Below, piece after piece: positions 35,705 to 47,549 of a stretch of 64,000 nucleotides of DNA (its first letter is position 1; the number at the start of each line of letters is the position of its first letter). The notes beneath the pieces are model-generated. The model saw nothing but the letters and a program-made list of their open reading frames with translations. It ran no database searches and had not been told where the DNA came from. Where the stretch lies: positions 184,778,925 to 184,842,924 of the forward strand of contig CM041782.1 of the NCBI GenBank assembly GCA_023374045.1, in the 5' to 3' direction. This DNA comes from Limonium bicolor. Lineage: Eukaryota; Streptophyta; Magnoliopsida; Caryophyllales; Plumbaginaceae. The position numbers and the translations under genes are program-made.

Positions 35705-36747
35705 TGTAACACCCCAACCCGAAATCCAATAACCTGAACGGCGATCACTCCCAAATAAAATACAACTGCAGCGGAAATAAATACAACAACCGGGCGGTAT
35801 TACAATGCCGTTGGCCACCCTTGTGACCAACAAGGCTAACTCCAAATACAATCACCAAAAGTCACGGTCTGAATACGAATACAATCCGAGATAATGGAAT
35901 CAAATCAAATGTAAAATACTTAGGTTAAAACAATACTAGTAGGAGGCTCCTCATAGCTTGAATCTACCCCACCTACACTCGGTGTGGTAATCTTCTCAAC
36001 TTCGGTACCTGGAATTGTTTAGCATGAAATGGCTCAGCAAAATTTTGCCGGTATGAAAAACGTGCAGCCCATCGGCTACTGGGCCACAACAACTAATTGT
36101 CGATACATGCAGTACATTTATAAAGCTGTAAATAACATAGCATGATAATATCAAGTATCCACACAAGGACAATAATGTCACAATGAACAAGACTTCAGAA
36201 GGTCAAGTTAGCTAAATAGTAATCTTTTAATGATAGTCGGGTCCACACAATGGGACTGACAGTATAACTGAGTATCTCAAATAGTGAAGGTATAGTGACC
36301 TCGTTAAGATTGAAGGTTGGGTAACTAGACCCTCAGGAGATGACGTAGTTAACTCCTGTACTGAGAAATGTGGGAAATGAAACCCTCGAGAGGAATGAAG
36401 TCTTCCTCTCCACTTGAACTGTTGGGAATTGAACCCGAGAGGAATAAAGTCTTCCTCTCCACTGAAATGTTCCGTCGCGACGTTAAAACTGAATAGGAAC
36501 CTGAGACATGTACAACTCCTGTAGCTGCATGCCAGATCCAAACTGGGCTCCTCGTTCTCGTAGTATAGAATTGTTAAGTGTCATAAACGTTAAACAAGAA
36601 CACAATGTGTATTGTCAATTATCACGTTTAGGATATGACGTTGTTATAAAGTGAAGTTAGTGAGAGACTTGAGTACAAGTCCTCGGATACTGAAGCGCAA
36701 GTATTTAATCCACTGGTATAGTAGCGTTTTGTATGCGTGGGACATAC
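35705..36747 (-). repeat. G1 LTR 2 (5' LTR), truncated to 1043 bp
   Basis: Matches LTR 1 from its + strand start (TGTAACACCCC) to '...gcgtgggacatac', then breaks off. At 36747/36748 the sequence jumps to text homologous to 11698 (tcatcatcactggatgg), with only one shared base at the join. The missing 3.8 kb includes the promoter end of the 5' LTR in element sense. Confidence 0.92.
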
Positions 36748-37824
36748 TCATCATCACTGGATGGATATTTTTGGGACTACTCAGCATAGTAGTTTTCTCC
36801 TCTTCATCGCTAAGTGAATATTGTAGACTCACAATAATTGCTTATGAAGTAATAACAAAACTCATCCTATAACTACACTACACCACAATAGCACTACCCG
36901 TTTTTGTACTTTCTGTTTATTCTTTGAATTTATAATCAGGCCAAGATCATTACGCTAGCACCACGGTGGAGGTGGCGTTTAGGTTAAGTAAATCTTACAC
37001 AATCAGTAGGGTGTCATACAACAATCCATAGTTTATGGGAAATTTTTTGTAAACTCAACAAGGGATATTCAGTTCTTGGTGAACACCAACAAGGTAATTA
37101 ACCAAAGCCAAATTGGTCAAACTTATTAGACCATTATAATCCACATATTATGGGCAATTTTATGTACTTTAACACATGGGACATTCAGCTCTTGTGAACA
37201 CCAATAGGGTAATTAACCAAATCCACACCAGTCCAATCTAACTACTCGATAATGTTGACAGTAATCGAACAATCAAAATGTCAAGAAGACATTATTATAT
37301 GTAGGTTTTAGTTTGCAGACAAAGCAAAACAGGGCCTACTCAATAACCAAGCAAAGTTACCAGACAATTGTTAGCAGGCGCCAAGCAAAACAGATATATC
37401 ATTCACCAAGCAAAATAAACCACACGATGCCAATTTCAGTAGCCAACCAAATTACCAGATCATGCCAATGTGAGTAGCAAAGTGAAATTACCCATATCAT
37501 TCAGATGAATGAATCGACTTAGCAAGAGAATTGAATAGATGAACAAAAATCAAGTTGCAACCACACTAACAAGAGAAATAAAATATGAATCAACAAGGGC
37601 TAATAAACCCTTAAATTGGCAAAGAAGGATGAAGCAAAAAACCTGAACCAATACTGTGAAATACTTACCAAACCCATGAGAAGTTGAACAAAGCCGAACA
37701 TAAAAGAGGGGGGAATGATAAAGCTTGTGCATGCAACCAGTGACAGAAACGGAGAAGAGCTCACAAAAACGAGGTCATACTCACCAGGTGCTAGATAAGA
37801 GATTTGGGGATATAATCAGAGGCA

Positions 37825-38031
37825 GTGTTGAAAATGATAGTTTGTACAGCTAATAGACGTTTGTCACTATCTAATATAGTTGTAGTTCTCATATATTAGG
37901 CTATTGTAGATTAGCTAAACCTTTGGCAAGTATAAGTATCTGCCTACTCTATATTCTATTCTGTAATCTCATTGATCATTGCAACCACTCTCTTGTAATA
38001 CAAGATGAAAATTCCATCTCTCTTATCTGAA
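37825..38031 (+). mobile_element. Copia C1, 5' LTR (copy B)
   Basis: Same as 12812-13019 with about two small differences; followed by the same primer-site text (tggtaccaaagtcagtgctt). Confidence 0.75.
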
Positions 38032-38105
38032 ATGGTACCAAAGTCAGTGCTTGATTCACCTCTTTTCTCCGCTTAATTCTTCATCCTTTTTTGATTTCTC
38101 CTAAC

Positions 38106-39019
38106 ATGGCGGGATGGGAGAAAAGTGTGAATGCTAGGAATGAAGCCAAATAAGCAAACGATCTTTAGCTTAGCGATCCCTTGTATCTTTCCTCTAATGA
38201 TACCCTGGGATGAGTTACACCAATTTTCACCGACGTTGGATTTAGTGGATGAAAAAGAAAGGTTACGGTTGCCATGAAAGCTAAGAACAAATTCAGCTTA
38301 CTATATTGATCTCTAAAACCACCAAATACTAATGATCCAAGGTTGCCGCACTGAGAGAGGTGCAACCACATGCTAATTACATGGTTATCGCAATGTGTGG
38401 ACAATGACATAGCTGAAACCATAGTTTACTTCAATTCGGCAGTAGATGTTTGAGATTCTCTCATCGCTACGTTCAAACAGAAAAATGCGGCTCGAATTTA
38501 TGGTATTCCTTTGGGGAAGCTTGAGCAAGGTGATAACATGGTTTCGACCTACCATACCAAACTGTGAAAAATTGGGATGAGCTCTCGCAATTAAAGTCAA
38601 AGCCTAATTGCTCCTACGGTGCGAGAAAGGAATACGAAGAAATCTGCCAGAAAGAGAATACTATGCAGTTCTTGATGGCTCTAAATGGCATGTATTGAAT
38701 GTTAAGAGCAACATCCTCTTGACGTTCTCTTCCAACTTTGGAACAAGCCTACTTTTGTCACTCAGAGGAAAGAGAAGAGAAATCAAGACAAAAAGCAGTG
38801 AAGGAGAGCTAGAACCTCTTGCTCTTGGACCAGCGAAGGAAAATTCTCTTCTACTCAAATTCAGAAAAAAAAAAGAAGTTCAAGGAACCGGCTAAGATGA
38901 ATCAAACTTGCAACAAATGTCAGAAAAAGGGACATCTTAGGGAGAATTGTTTTGAGATAGTCGGATACCCCGACTGGCGGAAAAGGAATATCAAGATTTC
39001 AGGAGAAGATAACAACAAT
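38106..39019 (+). pseudogene. Copia C1 gag (copy B), broken
   Basis: Duplicate of 13093-14016, with the same zinc knuckle (CNKCQKKGHLRENC, about 38908-38950; Ser to Asn change). The frame that is open at 13553-13894 in copy A is broken here by at least four single-base deletions, for example tattttg/tattg and cgtcttctc/cgttctc. These deletions look like sequence-quality differences rather than natural decay. Confidence 0.75.
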
Positions 39020-39113
39020 TGAAGATCACCTCAATGGACACTGCATCTGAAGGAAGTTGAACGTTGATAAACAAACATTGGAGGCATCCGGGCACGTTCC
39101 TTGGCTGTAAAAC

Positions 39114-42100
39114 TGTAACACCCCAACCTGAAATCCAATAACCTGAACGGTGATCACTTCCAAATAAAATACAACTGCAGCGGAAATAAATACAACAACC
39201 GGGCGGTATTACAATGCCGTTGGCCACCCTTGTGACCAACAAGGCTAACTCCAAATACAATCACCAAAAGTCACGGTCTGAATACGAATACAATCCGAGA
39301 TACTAGGAATCAAACTCAAATGTAAAATACTTAGGTAAAACAAATAACTAGTAGGAGGCTCCCATAGCTTGAATCTACCCCACCTACACTCGGTGTGGTA
39401 ATCTTCTCAACTTCAGGTACCTGGAATTGTTTAGCCATGAAATGGCTCAGCAAAATAATTTGCCGGTATGAAAAACGTGCAGCCCATCGGCTACTGGGCC
39501 ACAACAACTAATTGTCGAATACATGCAGTACATTTATAAAGCTGTAAATAAGCATAGCATGATAATATCAAGTATCCACACAAGGACAATAATGTCACAA
39601 TGAACAAGACTTCAGAAGGTCAAGTTAGCTAAACAGTAATCTTTTAATGATAGTCGGGTCCACACAATGGGACTGACAGGTATAACTGAGTATCTCAAAT
39701 AGTGAAGGTATAGTGACCTCGTTAAGATTGAAAGGTTGGGTAACTAGTCCCTCAGGAGATGACGTAGTTAACTCCTGTACTGAGAAATGTGGGAAATGAA
39801 ACCCTCGAGAGGAATGAAGTCTTCCTCTCCACTGAACTGTTGGGAAATTGAACCCACGAGAGGAATAAAGTCTTCCTCTCCACTGAAATGTTCCGTCGCG
39901 ACGTATAACTGAATAGGAACCTGAGACATGTACAACTCCTGTAGCATGCATGGCCAGATCCAACTGGGCTCCTCGTTCGTTAGTATAGAATTGTTAAGTG
40001 TCTATTAAAGACGTTTAAACAAGAACACAATGTATTGTCATTATCACGTTTAGGATAATGACGTTTGTTATAAAGTGAAGTTAGTGAGAGACTTGAGTAC
40101 AAGTCCTCGGTATACTGAAGCGCAGGTATTTAATCCACTGGTTTATAGTAGCGTTTGTATGCGTGGGACATACGCGTTGTAGTCAGCATCATTCACGCAC
40201 GTAAAATAATACAACAGTGCACAAGAGTAAACAACATTTTACATTAATTATCTTGGTCATTAATTCAAACAACAGATAGCACACAAGCCGGTGTAATCCG
40301 GTAGCAAAAGGTTGCAAGAATTCCATACGTTCACCGTAGACTGTACTTGTTTAATTCCCGGTCAACGTCGGTCAAAACAAAGTCCTAGAATAGGATTAAC
40401 TGAGAGGGTTAATTATGTTACCCTTATATACTAATTCTATGGATCTCTTAACAAATTTCGTATTTGTTATTTCATGTGAGGTTATTTCTTTAATTACCTC
40501 ATGATTTATGTATAACTTATTTGTTATTCCTTTTGATTTTTTATAAATCCTTTAATGTACATATATGTTTATTTATTCATGTACATATTTGTTATTTATT
40601 ATTATTTTTCTAGTTAACATAACAACTTATAATTCCTTAACTATATATATGCCATACATGGACATAAAATTCTTAAGTTTTCATTATTCCTCCTTAACAT
40701 AAATAATAATTATTGGTTACCTTTAAATTCCTTATAACTATATAGTCATAGCTTAACTTCATAACTCCTTTAATCAAAATTCTTTCTTTCTAATTCCTCC
40801 AAATATCCATATAGGACCTATATTTATTTAAATCTAAATTTACCCTTATATTTCGGTTATTTACAAAACAACCACATAATTCATAAACTTTATATTTAAA
40901 TTCTAATCTTTATATTATGAGTTTTAACTTCTTATTTAGTTAAATTACGAAGCCACCACCAATATTTTGGTATATAGCTTTTAAATTTAAAACTTTCAAA
41001 AATTACAACTTAGCCCCTTAAATTCTCGGCCTTAACAATTTATTCCTATAATTACAATTTAACCACAAAATCTTATAACCTGACATAACGCCTATAAACT
41101 ATAGTTTTAATTTTAATTCTCCATAAATGCCGAATTAAATATAGAAATTCTTAAATTACAAAACTAACCCAAAATAATTCGGCCTTGGTCATTGTACTGC
41201 CATTAATTACATTTTCACCCCAAAACTTTATAATAGTTACGTAATAACTTATAAAGTATAGTTAAAATATTTAATTCCTTAAAATTTCGAAAGTGAACCT
41301 AATAATTCTTTTAATTATGAATTCGCCCCGAATAAGTTCCAAACTTTCATATACAACTTTTATAAATAATAGCCCAAAAACCTTATAAATGTATTTAACA
41401 CTGTTAAATTATCTAAAATTCATAAACTTAATTCCTAACCTTATATTATCATAATTACTCCAAATATACTCTTAACTCTCGGTTTTCACAATATATACAC
41501 CAAACTTTGTAAAAATTAAACTTTGCCACATAACTTAATTAAGTAGCCATTTTAAGCACTATATAAATTTTTTAACTCACCAAACTTTGTAGTATAAGTT
41601 ATATACATAAGTAGTCACAAAAATCTATTTTCACTTAGGCAATTCGGCCATAATTAAGTAGTCACCATATAGTATATAAAAGTGGATTTATATGTCATAA
41701 TAAATGTACATAAACTCATATGAGTAATAAACTCATGTAAAAATTATTGTAATGTTATATTGATTTAGCTCAAAATAAAGTAGTTTTGCCTTGACATTTC
41801 GGCTTGAATAATATGTAACATAAATAAATTTTGTGACACAAAAATGGTCTTAAGGTAAATATTTTCCATATAGTTATAGATTTATTTTTGGCATATAATA
41901 CCATGTAGTTTCGGTTTTAATTAACCTAGGAGATGTACATAATTTTTGTATAATTTTTAGAGCTTAACAAGCTTATAACATAAAGATTAACTTAATAAAC
42001 TACTTCATAACAAAGGTGGTTAGTGCTTGAACTCTCTTGAATATCCAAAGCTTTCCAAGGGAAATTTGATGCTCCACTTTGGTTATATGCAAGTGGTGAA

Positions 42101-43900
42101 GGGTTTAGGAGTTAGATCTTGAATAAAGATCTTAAGTAGATTGTAAGTAGTTTTCCAAGAATTTACCTTAAGCTTTTATCCTTATAATTTCGGCTCACTT
42201 AAGGTGGATGAAGAACAAGTTTTCCTTCATGAAAATGAAAAGAAGAAAAGAGCCTTAGAAGAGATTGAAATCGGTTACACAATAAAATGTGCTTTAAGGA
42301 TTTTTCAAGCTTGAAAACTACCTTAAGATAACCTTGAGAGCTTCTGGATTAATGTTGGTTAGACAAACCTCTTGGAACACTATTTGATGTCGAATGCTTG
42401 TTGGTATGTAGGAAGAGTTTTGCTTCAAGGCTTGACAGAAATGCTAGGAATTACCTTAAAGATGAAGATAGAAGTTACAACTCCATAATGGACTTAAGAG
42501 CTTCAAAGGAAGAAGATAAAGCAAGAAGAGAGAGGAGAGAGCTTACCAATTCGTGAGTGAAGTGTGCAAGGAGGAGGAATGAGGCTAAGCTCACGTAAAT
42601 GCAAGAATGCATTTGGAATTTGATTTTGTTTTGTTAATTTTTAATGTCAATTGACTATTTTTCCTTAGTTTATACATGGTTATTGGCTCAATAAATGCCC
42701 TTATTTCCACATACAATCGGGCCATGTGGTGGTGACAAGCAAGAGTGGAAAGAAAATAATTGTGAGCTAGAAGACAAGGTAAGAAAAATAAGTTTTATTC
42801 CTTTGATTTTTCAATGCATGTAACTGTCTTCTTCTTCATTGTAGGGGGACGATTTCCAAGCTCAAAATGGAGCTTATCAACCGGTGGTGAATAGCATGGA
42901 GAAGCAGGAAGGTTTACTTAATTGATAAGGAATCAAAAAGGTGGAATCTAGACCACTTGTTGCCTTTTACATTTTGTTTCTTCCTAGATCACATGGCCTT
43001 ATTCCAATGCATTATTTCGACAGCTTGGTGTCACATGAGACTTGTATTCTTCTGTCATTAAGTAATATAGCACATGGGAAGGGGAGCACATGTTCTATGC
43101 CATTTAGAACTTTAAATGAAATTTTATACTAGTTTTTGCACATAAAATAGGCCCCTATAGAGTGCCTTGTTGACTAGTCTCTCCAACTGATTAGAAGGTC
43201 ATTTTAATCCTATTTAAGATTACAATTCGTGGATGTCAAAAACTACAAGGCAATTGCGTTAAAACGCGTTTTCGTGACACCCGAAGGTGTGTTTGTGGTG
43301 CTTAAGGAAATTTTGGGAAATAAATTGTTTTATGAGTTCCAAGTGTTTGTAAACACTTAATAGAAATAATGATATATTAAGACATTACATTGAGTTACAT
43401 GAGGTTACATAAACCCATGTCATAATTACTGGCTTCGGGGACACTCTCGGGCCAAAAAAGGAGCGCTAAGAAATACTCCTGAGGTTTTTGTTGAATTTGA
43501 GAACCACTTCGTGGGTCTTAGAATGATTAATAATAGGTAGGAACTTAAGAATAATTTATAGGAGTTCGTGCCACCTCGGCACTCCTCCGGGCTTTTCGTG
43601 CTTTAAGGAGCGGGCGTGAGCACTCCCGAGCATTTTGCGTATTTGACTGAATATAGCCTAGGGAATATATTTATATATTCATATAATGAGTGTATGACCA
43701 TTTGGTTTGAATTTTAGAAGGTCATACAAGGTCATGCTTGACCATATGTTTCTAAGGCGTTTTAGCGTTTATGGAGAAACGACTATTTTTACGTAACGTT
43801 CTCATGCATGGGTTTGCATGCGTACGTGAAATGATTTATATTTGAATTATTTTCCATTAAATAATGGTTTAATAATATTAATTAGATTTGGGGTATTTCA
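39114..43900 (-). repeat. G1-family LTR 3, solo-like, 4787 bp
   Basis: Full-length relative of LTR 1 with both terminal words (TGTAACACCCC and GGGGTATTTCA). It is flanked on both sides by AAAAC (39109-39113 and 43901-43905) with no internal region attached, the structure left by LTR-LTR recombination. About 100 bp shorter than LTR 1 owing to many small deletions. Confidence 0.9.
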
Positions 43901-44081
43901 AAAACTCACATTTTGTTACATCCGCGAGAGTTGTTTGCCATGAAACTTTGGACAGACTCCTTCCAATCGACATACTCTATCCATGTATTCTCTGTTTCTT
44001 ACAACAGGTTTGATCATGGTTCTCAGGGGACTCTTTACGCATGGAAAGACTCTATCCTTAGCAACACACAAGGTTCCAACA

Positions 44082-45124
44082 TTTTCCCCTTGTTGCTGAT
44101 GATGGCAAACCGCAGGTGTATCCGACAGAGTCAATCCTACAAAACAAACCAACAAATGTTTGGGAATTGAACTCTTTTCGAGTTCCCTTTGAGTGTGTGC
44201 ACAAAAACAATTAAAGTTAAGGAGAATACTCCTTCTGAGTTCGTCATCAGTTCATGCGCGTAGTTAGAATAACGAGGACCCTTGATGATTCAAGGTTTCC
44301 CCTCAGATCAGGAGTACTGAAAAACCATTTGAAATACTTGACATAAGTAGAAAATCAGAAGGAGCGATAAGCGATAATTTAAGCAAAATTCAACAGAAAT
44401 TAACCAGCAGTAGAAATCCACATAACCCCTTATTTAGTCACAGCAAATCCAACATAATCCACCCAAAAATCAAACAACCTGTTCTCTGGTAAGAGAGGGA
44501 TACACCGTTTCCCCCTTTTTGTAATCATAAGCAAGGGAAGCTTGCAAAAGAGTCTAAGTCAATCCACAAGTTCAAAAATAAAAAAGATTGTGTCCATAAC
44601 GCACACACATGCGAACATACTGCGTGGTGAGAATGGAAAGACACACTTAGAGTCTTAGCTCAACCTGATTATTATGTTGGACTTAACTTTCTATTCACAT
44701 TCACAAACCATGAACGACAAGGGGCAAGAAGTAATGTCCTATGCTATAATATCTTTCAATGCCACATACTCATAATCTGTAACGATCCTCTCTTCAATGC
44801 ACTTGTGTTTTTAAGAATTTTGAATTCTACATGAGCAAGTCATAAATATTTAACCATTTAAGCACACAGGGATCATTTCCAATTTAGCGTAGTACCTTGC
44901 CTTTGTCCTTTCATTTCATACAATCCTATGGTCCAAAACTAATCCAGATTAGGCTAAAAACAATAGTGATCCCAACATTCAAGAAAAACAGCCAAGAAAC
45001 ACATGCAACAGGCACATCCTATCTATACGAGAACACAAATTGACTCAAACAAATTGCAAACAACACCTACTAATCGTTACAGGCACAGGGAAATGAGATA
45101 CAACCTGTGTTACGTTGATTGAGT
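44082..45124 (-). other. SIRE 3' region, polypurine tract, no env-like ORF
   Basis: Next to the LTR end the + strand reads attttccccttg, i.e. a purine tract (caaggggaaaa) before TGTTGGAACC in element sense. The remaining kilobase to the RNase H end has no significant ORF. SIRE-type elements may carry an env-like gene here; none is seen. Confidence 0.55.
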
Positions 45125-45830
45125 CATTTCGATTTCTGAACGGAGTGCCTCGAATCTAGCGATAGGTAGAAGCTTGGTAAATATCTACAAGCTGGTGTTT
45201 TGTTGAAACAAATGTTAGTTGAAGTAGCTTCTATTCAACACAATCTTAAGGAAGTGATACCGAAGGTCAATGTGTTTAGTACAAGTGTGTTGAACTGGGT
45301 TTTAAAATTTCTTGATTGCACTAGTGTTGTCACAGTAAATAGGAATATTATCTTGAAGAACATGATATTCTTCCAGTTGTTGCCGCATCCAGAGTAGTTG
45401 TGCACAACATGCTACAGCAGAAATGTACTATGCTTCAACAATGGAAGGAGCAACATAATTTTATTTCTTGGAAGACCGTGACATTAGGCACAAACCAAGG
45501 AATTGAGCATGGCCACAAGTATTCAGTCTATCTAAAAGGGAACCGACAAAATTTGAGTCATTATAACCTTGTGAATTAAAAGCACAAGAATGTGGGTACC
45601 ATAGAAATAGATCGCTGGTGCCTTTGAGATACCAAAAGATTCTCTTCATAGCCTTAAGGTGGGATTGTTTTGGTTCTGCTTGGAAGTGTGCACACAAACA
45701 AACCACATCGAGTATGCCGGGCTACTAGTAGTGAGATAAAGCAAAGATTCTATCATGCCTTTGTACTCTTTGGCATTGACACTGACTTCATCCATGTCCT
45801 GATGAAGTCTGATTGTTGTTCCCTATGGGA
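45125..45830 (-). pseudogene. SIRE RT end and RNase H, broken
   Basis: Read from 45830: DEVSVNAKEYKGMIESLLYL (end of RT), then the ORF 45706-45461 with LKAMKRIFWYLKGTSDLFLW and VGSLLDRLNTCGHAQFLG. RNase H follows with IPIYCDNTSAIKKF (about 45345) and TKHIDLRYHFLK, ending KLLPIARFEALRSEIEMT (about 45185-45130). These are the standard copia RT/RNase H end motifs. Several stops interrupt the frame. Confidence 0.85.
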
Positions 45831-46065
45831 GTGGACATGCTCTTGGTGACGATATCAGCAAGCTGAAGTCGTAATCTTCATAAACATGAGCCTACTTGCT
45901 TTCTAACAATATTCGTAGAAGTACTCAGCTTGCTTTTCACACAAGGTTCATAAATGGAGTCAACTTGTATGACCAGATCTCAGCTTGGTGTGTCAAGTGG
46001 TTGATGTTTGACCTGCACACTTAGACAACCTTCACTTTGAGAGAACATGTCTTTATATCAAAAGT
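45831..46065 (-). other. Deletion scar region of the SIRE element
   Basis: Sits where integrase and most of reverse transcriptase should be (about 2.5 kb expected). Text such as 'ttggtgacgatatcagcaagctg' resembles pol fragments but no continuous reading is possible. An internal deletion is the simplest explanation. Confidence 0.4.
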
Positions 46066-47530
46066 TTACAATATACTGAAGAGAAGAGAATTAAATCTAT
46101 CAAAAATATGAGAAATACTTAAAAGACTATGTTGGAGTTTTGTTACCAAATGGACTCCATCTACCTTAAACTGTGAGGGGTTACCTATGGATCCAACTTC
46201 AATGATTTCTCCTTGGTTGTTGTTACCCAAAGTAACCTTACCTCCTTTGTAGGTTGAAAGCAAGCTGAATTTGTTGGGATTTTCAGTCATGTATCTGGAG
46301 CACCCACTTTCCAAGTACAAATAGTCCATATCCTTGCTCGCTTCCACCTACAAAAAATCACTTGTTAGTTTTGGGAACCCAGATATACTTGGCTTTCCTT
46401 TTTAAACCAAATTGTTTCAACTTTTCTTGTGCCTCAAGAATAAGAATTATCCGTTTGACATTGAAAGAGATATCTTTGTGCAGCTTTTCACAGGAAGAGT
46501 CTTTGTGACCAAAGGTACTACAATAACCACAAATCTTTGTAGGAGGAAGACTCACATATTTTTTATTGCTTTTCCGCTAGAAATCAAACTTCCCCTCTGT
46601 CTTTGTCGTTTGCTTTTATTATCAGGTTTAAAGACAGTGTTGGAAAGAATTAACCTGCCTTTGTGCCACTCAGGATTAGATGGAGTGGGTCCATTTCCGA
46701 GGTGAAGATTGACTATTTCTTGAGAGAGTATTTCAACTTCCTTTCGGAGTTTGTCATGATCTTCACTTACCTCTTTGATTTTAGAACTTGCCGACTCGGG
46801 CAACTCCGATGGAGAGACTTGCTTGATGAAACTTACTGGTTTAAACAAAAGAGCGTGATCCTTTTCTTTTATACACTTCTTAAGTTGCTCAATGGTGGAT
46901 CTTAGGTTTTATTCTAACATTTAGTGTTGTTTAACTCATTTTTCATGAAACACCACTTATTAGCAAATACGTCAGATCTTTCTTGAGAGAGTCGATTTGA
47001 GTCCTTTACTCCTCCTGTTCCTTTTGGCTGAAGTCAATAAGAGTCTTGGCTTCATGTAGTTTCTTTTGTAGGGAATCTACACAAAGTCGAGACTCCTGTA
47101 GATCCAGTCGTAGTCAGTAGGCAATAGTTTTGACTTCTTCAGGCTCGTCTCTAAGTGCATAACTGATGATCTTTGACTCTTCTAGTTATACTATTAGATC
47201 TGAAATTTGCTTAACATATTTGGCTTTCAAAGCACATGTGTCAGTAATGATTTTGGAAAAAAGAGTAAGAAATCTTTTTGGGAGTAATTTTATGGAGATT
47301 AATTTTGAGATGGGATCTTGTTACATTGTTGTCCGGAATCATTGAGTCATTTAGTTCATGAGCCATGAGGTAGACCTGGTCTGAAGACTTCGTCTTTGGA
47401 TCATTGGAGTCCTTCATATTGGTGGAGGTGACACTTTCCGTAGATACTTATCTGAAAATGTCAAAGTGAATATCATTGTTCAGGTCAAATAGAAGATTTG
47501 TCATCTTGATGTAGTGGGTTTGTCAGCAAC
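46066..47530 (-). pseudogene. SIRE gag and protease, broken
   Basis: From the primer site leftwards: an N-terminal gag part in broken frames (47500-46900), a coiled-coil-like stretch EDHDKLRKEVEILSQEIVNL (ORF 46848-46552), a CxxC..H zinc knuckle CGYCSTFGHKDSSC (about 46530-46490), then VWVPKTNK and the protease/pre-integrase part YLYLESGCSRYMTENPNKFS (46347-46066). The catalytic Asp of the usual LDSG box is Glu here (LESG), so the protease would be inactive even without the stops. Confidence 0.8.
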
Positions 47531-47532
47531 TT

Positions 47533-47545
47533 GACTCTGATACCA
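47533..47545 (-). promoter_or_regulatory. SIRE primer-binding site (tRNA-Met)
   Basis: In element sense TGGTATCAGAGTC, 4 bases from the LTR border at 47550; the usual tRNA-Met primer site of copia elements. Confidence 0.8.
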
Positions 47546-47549
47546 ATTA

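Larger units (their letters stand above)
14109..36747 (-). mobile_element. Gypsy G1 (chromovirus, Tekay-like) with captured AlkB domain, interrupted by G2
   Basis: Minus-strand element: LTR 2 (35705-36747, cut), primer site, gag (35521-34110), AlkB segment (34020-33212), protease (33149-32758), then, after the Athila insertion 22445-32757, reverse transcriptase, RNase H, integrase and chromodomain (22440-19440), polypurine tract and LTR 1 (14109-18992). Left TSD AAAAC at 14104-14108. The matching right-hand TSD is not next to LTR 2 but after LTR 3 at 43901-43905. The domain order PR-RT-RH-INT-chromodomain is that of chromoviruses. Confidence 0.85.
36747..43900. repeat. 7.2-kb direct duplication, copy B
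   Basis: Repeats 11697-18992: flank with 'accaagcaaa' repeats, C1 5' LTR (37825-38031), C1 gag (38106-39019), SIRE LTR piece (39056-39113) and a gypsy LTR (39114-43900). Unlike copy A, the LTR is followed directly by TSD AAAAC and the rest of the SIRE element, so it looks like a solo-LTR version of the same locus. Confidence 0.92.

Noticed and set aside
38608..38895. A separate gene different from C1 gag
   Set aside because: It is the duplicated C1 gag shifted in frame by single-base deletions relative to 13553-13894.
44082..45124. Env-like ORF in the SIRE element
   Set aside because: No open frame of useful length in the expected place.
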